64,000 bases of DNA from Collybia mongolica (taxonomy: Eukaryota > Basidiomycota > Agaricomycetes > Agaricales > Clitocybaceae): assembly GCA_013420905.1 (NCBI GenBank), contig JAAXNY010000001.1:2480001-2544000 (forward strand), read 5' to 3'. Position 1 is the first letter of the stretch, and the number at the start of each line of letters is the position of its first letter. The position numbers and the translations under genes are program-made. This document shows positions 59,763-64,000 of this stretch, one piece after another. The notes under the pieces were generated by a model. It made no database searches. It saw only the letters and a program-made list of their open reading frames with translations, and was not told the DNA's origin.

Positions 59763-60357
59763 TCACAAGTTAATGTTGATGGGCACACATCCAATAGCAA
59801 TAAGACCCTCCTGAGATACACGGTCAGCCCATGCAGAATTTGTTTCATACAATGCGACGTACAAAGTTATTGTTTTGGCAACAAACTGGTTGAGCATGAC
59901 ATTGATTCTGCCCAAGGCCGAGAATATCGATAGGAGAGCAGGTGATTCCACTAATATGCTCCATGATCAGTACAGTCAAGGTTAAATCGGCTGTTACACC
60001 TACACCAAAGCTTCGACACCTTGGATTACAACTCCGAGAAGCCCAAGCAAGAGACCAACAACAGAGTCGTCAGCCTTGACGCAATATTTCAGTGAGCAGG
60101 GTCTAACAAGGAACTTGAAGAGACATACACGTTCAAGGGCATTGCAACATTGAAGATTGCCAGTGCCGCATTGACTGGCGGGCAAAGGAGTCGGCCCTGG
60201 AGCAGGCTGTGAAGTTTACATACTATAAGTCGATATCCAACTCCGAGCGTGTCTTACTCACCACTGCGATTGTGGTGGTTGTGGTGGCGGTGGCGGACGC
60301 AAGGGCGACCAAGGCGACCAAGACAAGTAGAAAAGTAGTAGGAATACGAGAAAACAT
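59763..60357 (-). CDS. Class I hydrophobin (copy 2)
   Basis: ATG 60357 gives MFSRIPTTFLLVLVALVALA, a signal peptide. The linker is short and Thr/Pro-rich (PAPGPTPLPA). The Cys core reads [62 protein letters not shown] and GLIAIGCVPININL, ending TGA 59763–59765. Spacings around the Cys are the same as in hydrophobin 1 where I can count them (x6, x12, x5, x12), and the C-termini (SPININ, VPININ) match. Both are on the minus strand, with the tubulin gene between them. They are likely paralogues, this one with a shorter linker. Confidence 0.85.
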
Positions 60358-61326
60358 CCTAGATGACGTTGTGCAGCTTCGAGATTGCGGGGATTGTAGA
60401 AGGCAAACCGCTCCCTTAGGACTTTAGGTATAGGGAACCGTTGGCAGATTCAAACAAGTTATTAGAGTACAAAAGGGGAAGACCTGATCTGGAATTATGG
60501 CACATGTACATATCGAGCCGGCAGAAAAACATGACACGATTCTAAACTCAACAGACAGGCCTGGGACATCGATGATAAAGATGTCCCTATGGTGTGCAGA
60601 GGGCGGCGATTCCTAGGGTGAGACGTGAATATTTGAATGATGTGCCTGTTAAAGATTTTCAGCATGACCTCCTATGATTATTCTTTGACTGCTGCCACCA
60701 GTACTAGTAGCAAGGAAATGTAATGAAAATCTCAACGGCCACATGTACAACTCGCCAGTATCGAAGGAAGAGTTTGTTTTTCCTTCGTTACCGGCTAACT
60801 GTGGGATCAAAGATGTTTGCAAACCTGATCGGATCATTTGTGTCGGACCCCAGCCTGCACAAAAATCTGCGAAGATCGGAGACAACCGACAAGCAGCGTC
60901 CTCCTCTTATTATTCTAGGGCTGATGCACAGGAGTGCGGCTCCGTGCTGGGCACAACGGAAATTCGGTCAGGTCCAATTGAGGGGATGTGTTCTCATGTT
61001 AGAATTACCACAGAGAGTTCCTGAACTCTGTAGCTTACCTGTGCCTATTATCACACCTGAGGCACAGTGGCTATTATATTACTTCGCACCCTGTGCATTA
61101 ATTCCCGGAGAAGTACAATGGGGGCCGAATACTTCCCGCGTCAACGCGTCACATGTACATGGCGCGGAGTTTGTGAACAGACGAACTTGATGTGAGCGAC
61201 TCTCAATCGCAGGTCTGAAGGTATACATAGAGTAGGATTTGTGATAAAGGGACACTACTTATGATATTAGCATAGCATACAGTGAAGTCCGCAAAGTCCG
61301 AACACAGCATGGCTCAGCTCAGGTCC
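60358..61326. other. Spacer between hydrophobin 2 and the DUF3433-like gene
   Basis: The first 150 bp right of 60357 is the hydrophobin 2 promoter side. Plus-strand frames (60723–61190) have no recognisable motif. Confidence 0.45.
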
Positions 61327-63994
61327 TTACCGATCGTACGGCGTCTTTAGAGGCTCGACCCAGGGTGGATATCCTGCAGCAGCCTGAAATGCCAGTGTAG
61401 AAGACGAAGCAGTCTGAGGTGCGGCGTCTCGTTGATGGCCTTGTCCTAGGAGAGACATCATGGCGTCGTCGGGACCCATGAAGTCTCCCTCAGTGCCATC
61501 GTCATCAGCAACGATAGCACCAGTTCGTCTGTCCATGCGGAAACGTAGTCCGTTCAATTTCTGTTCGAGAGTCTTCTCGTCATCGTAGGGCAAGAGCAAG
61601 TCTCCAAATCCCGAGCGAGATGTCAACGACATGACCGCAGCGATGCTTCCAGGTGGCGCGGCCAGAAGAAGTTGTCTTCGGTCGCGACGATGTAGAACTT
61701 GTAAGACCACACCGACAAATCCGGTCAGGAAAAGGACTAGTGCAAGGATATGGGCAGGCAATGGGCTATTTTTTCGTGGTCAGCGGGGTGTGGTAGCATG
61801 ACGGAAATTACGTACTCAATCCACAGAACTGGGACAAGGGATGTGATTTCTGCGGGCAGTGTTTTATTCTCCTTCAAGAAGTAGATAGATTTCGCAGTGA
61901 TGGCGAGATGCTGTCGCTGTTCCACAATATTAGGGTATACCTCGAACAGTTAGTGAGTAGACTTACATAAATTTGGGTAGTGATGTCCATGAATTGATTA
62001 GGCAAATCGAAAGTACCCTGAAGTCCTAGGTTGGACTCGGCCGCAAATCGGAAAATGGCTCCGGAAACACTACTTTTGATAGCAGAGGCTCGCGCCTCAA
62101 TAAAAGGATTCTGCTGAGGGTCTGGTGGGAAGATCAATCTGGTAGCAATATTGTTAAGTAAAACTGACAAGAGAAGCTGTGAGGTATTCTTACCCATTGA
62201 ATGCGCGGCCAGCCATGGCCCCCCCTGTCACGTTATTCTCTGGTACGTAATCACTAGTGGTGACCGCATCGGAGAGGGAGTGCGTCTCAAGGTTTGCAAT
62301 GATCTTGACGTTAAAGGCCTTGATCGAAGGACTGCAGAAAACCGCTTTCGCTTCGGCGCTGCCATCGTCCTTGTTGTGGAAAAACCTAAAATAGGAGCAA
62401 AAACTGAGGTCGAACATATCAAGGTCGTACACATGGTGATATCCTAACCAGAACATCACAGGCCTAAATTTTACATCTTCTGACGTTGCACTTCCTGGGC
62501 AAGTCACGCTATCAACTCCATACTGCCTTGTGGCAATCTGGACTACCAAATTAGACCTATTAGGGCATGGATAAAGACGAACAACTAACGCGTGGGTCGA
62601 AGGTAACATTATGTACACAATTTTCTACTGAAGTTGCGTCGACGGTGAAAGTGTTATCCGGACCGGAGGTGAGATCAAACTTCGCGGGGTTTGCACAGTT
62701 CGGCTTAGTTTGCAGTCCAGTTGTATTAAGAACCATTGTGCCGTTGAGGTGAAGGTCCTGTGGAAACTGTGAAGGCAAAACCTAATCAGTCGCGTTTTCC
62801 TTCGGTTTTAGGTATTTTCTTACAAGAAATTCGGCCGTAGCCCAGCCATCCCAAATAAAAGGTGGATCGGGTAATCCGTGAAAAGCAGATGCTTCTGCAA
62901 ATCCAGCTGCAGCAACGAATGCGCTGAGATCTTCAAGGTTAGGGGAAAGGCCAATGACTTTAGTACTGTTTACGCTACTGGCTAATTTGGAGTTAGTTTG
63001 TATGATGTGCCCGAAAAAGATAATGAGAAGTACGGGTGGTTTTCGGTCGTTGTCGGATTTGAAATATAGAGCCAGCTGGAATAGAGTATATTCAGGATGA
63101 TATGCTGTCAGACAATTACAGTGGCGTACCCAATGGCTGGAAAATGTAAGTTGCGATAGCTGTAAGTGCTGACCAAAGGATGATGCGATGTTTATATTTG
63201 AGAGCGCGGAATATAGCTAGGAGAGGCCTGGCGAAGAGTCAATATAGTTTTGATATCAAGCATGGCATAATTGCATACCCAAGTGCGATCTGATAGCAGA
63301 GGTTTGTTAAAATGTGCAGATACTAGAAGTTGATGAATCACATACGTAGTCTAGAAGCAAGCTTTCTTCCGCTAAAGAGTTACCCTTCCATAGCACAATG
63401 TATGGCTGTGATGAACACAAATCAGGAAAGCAAATTTCGGAAGTGAAATAATTCTCTTACCTGATACCACCTTAACATCCAGTCCAACTCGCGCCACATG
63501 AATGCATACGGAGCCACCAGTCTATGTTTCCGTAAAGTTCAAAATTTCGAGAAGAAGGGCAATCCGCACTCACATTGTAGGGACAAATGCCTACATTCCG
63601 GACGTAAGGACTATAATTTGCGATTAAAAGGACCACGTACTAGTAAGAACTGGCTAGATACAATTTGTATCACGTTTATGGGCGGAACGCTGAAACCTAC
63701 CACACACTGAGTAGTCAGAGAGGACGCTCCTATCTCATGCTTGTTGCTCGAAACTCACCCCCGTTCTTCATTGACACAGACAACCCAACTTCTAGCGCTA
63801 TTCCAAGAGCCAACATTGATATCGGGATGCCAACCACTACGAAGAGATTCATGATCCACGGGTCCTATCTCTGCCATAAGCAGGCATCTCTCTAGAGGAA
63901 ATACACCGTCCACGCACAAATCGTTTGGTCCCATTTCTGTTAGCATCCGCAGCCGGTATGAGATGTGTTGAGTCCCGGAACCGATGCGATCCAT
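61327..63994 (-). CDS. DUF3433-like large membrane protein, 5' end not resolved
   Basis: Minus-strand gene with many exons, running to or past the right edge. From the 5' side: IMNLFVVVGIPISMLALGIA (membrane segment, about 63850), RELDWMLRWYQ-like sequence near 63480, and several hydrophobic stretches. Then come PNCANPAKFDLTSGPDNTFT and SVENCVHNVTFDPR in a luminal region, FFHNKDDGSAEAKAVFCSPS, AFNVKIIANLETHSLSDAVT, SIYFLKENKTLPAEITSLVP and PAHILALVLFLTGFVGVVLQ (last membrane segment). The cytosolic tail is ESLRFRMDRRTG-like, ending TPYDR with TAA 61327–61329. The layout resembles basidiomycete DUF3433 proteins, whose function is unknown. I could not fix the start, which may lie beyond the window. 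Confidence 0.6.
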
Positions 63995-64000
63995 GGCTTG

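Overview
The window is from a filamentous basidiomycete, most likely an agaricomycete. Genes are split by many short GT–AG introns. The window carries class I hydrophobins, a pyrimidine-synthesis CAD/URA2-type fusion gene, F-box families, a DUF6533-like membrane protein family, a fungal SLATT-domain protein and several transposon families common in mushroom genomes. No function below has been tested; all calls come from reading the sequence.

Layout. Positions 1–14,400 are a nested, CpG-poor transposon graveyard. It holds an intact Tc1/mariner element inserted inside a dead DDE endonuclease gene, a DUF6532-like remnant, a second DDE-family fragment, an old Ty3/gypsy element split by a gag-only LTR element, a Plavaka-type C-terminal fragment, and a deleted hAT element with its 8-bp target duplication. 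From 15,000 the sequence becomes CpG-normal. There is a nine-exon cytochrome P450 (15,034–16,960), an F-box gene (19,426–20,805), and a tandem array of five DUF6533-like membrane protein genes (22,579–34,009), one of them broken. A multi-exon F-box gene on the minus strand (34,273–36,977) has two in-frame stops. A pogo-type transposon (37,123–40,140) with perfect 28-bp terminal inverted repeats has one long frame broken only by four TGA codons.

The right third is mostly ordinary gene space on the minus strand. It holds a SLATT two-TM effector-like protein (40,644–41,934), the 2,237-codon CAD homologue (43,590–50,804), a hydrophobin (53,026–53,756), beta-tubulin (55,454–57,408), a second hydrophobin (59,763–60,357), and the 3' part of a large DUF3433-like membrane protein that reaches the window end.

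The genes do not form a metabolic cluster. CAD and tubulin are housekeeping; the hydrophobins act on the cell surface; the P450, F-box, membrane-array and SLATT genes are accessory. The most notable features are the five-copy membrane array with a shared upstream block, the SLATT gene, and the evidence for CpG decay in the transposons.
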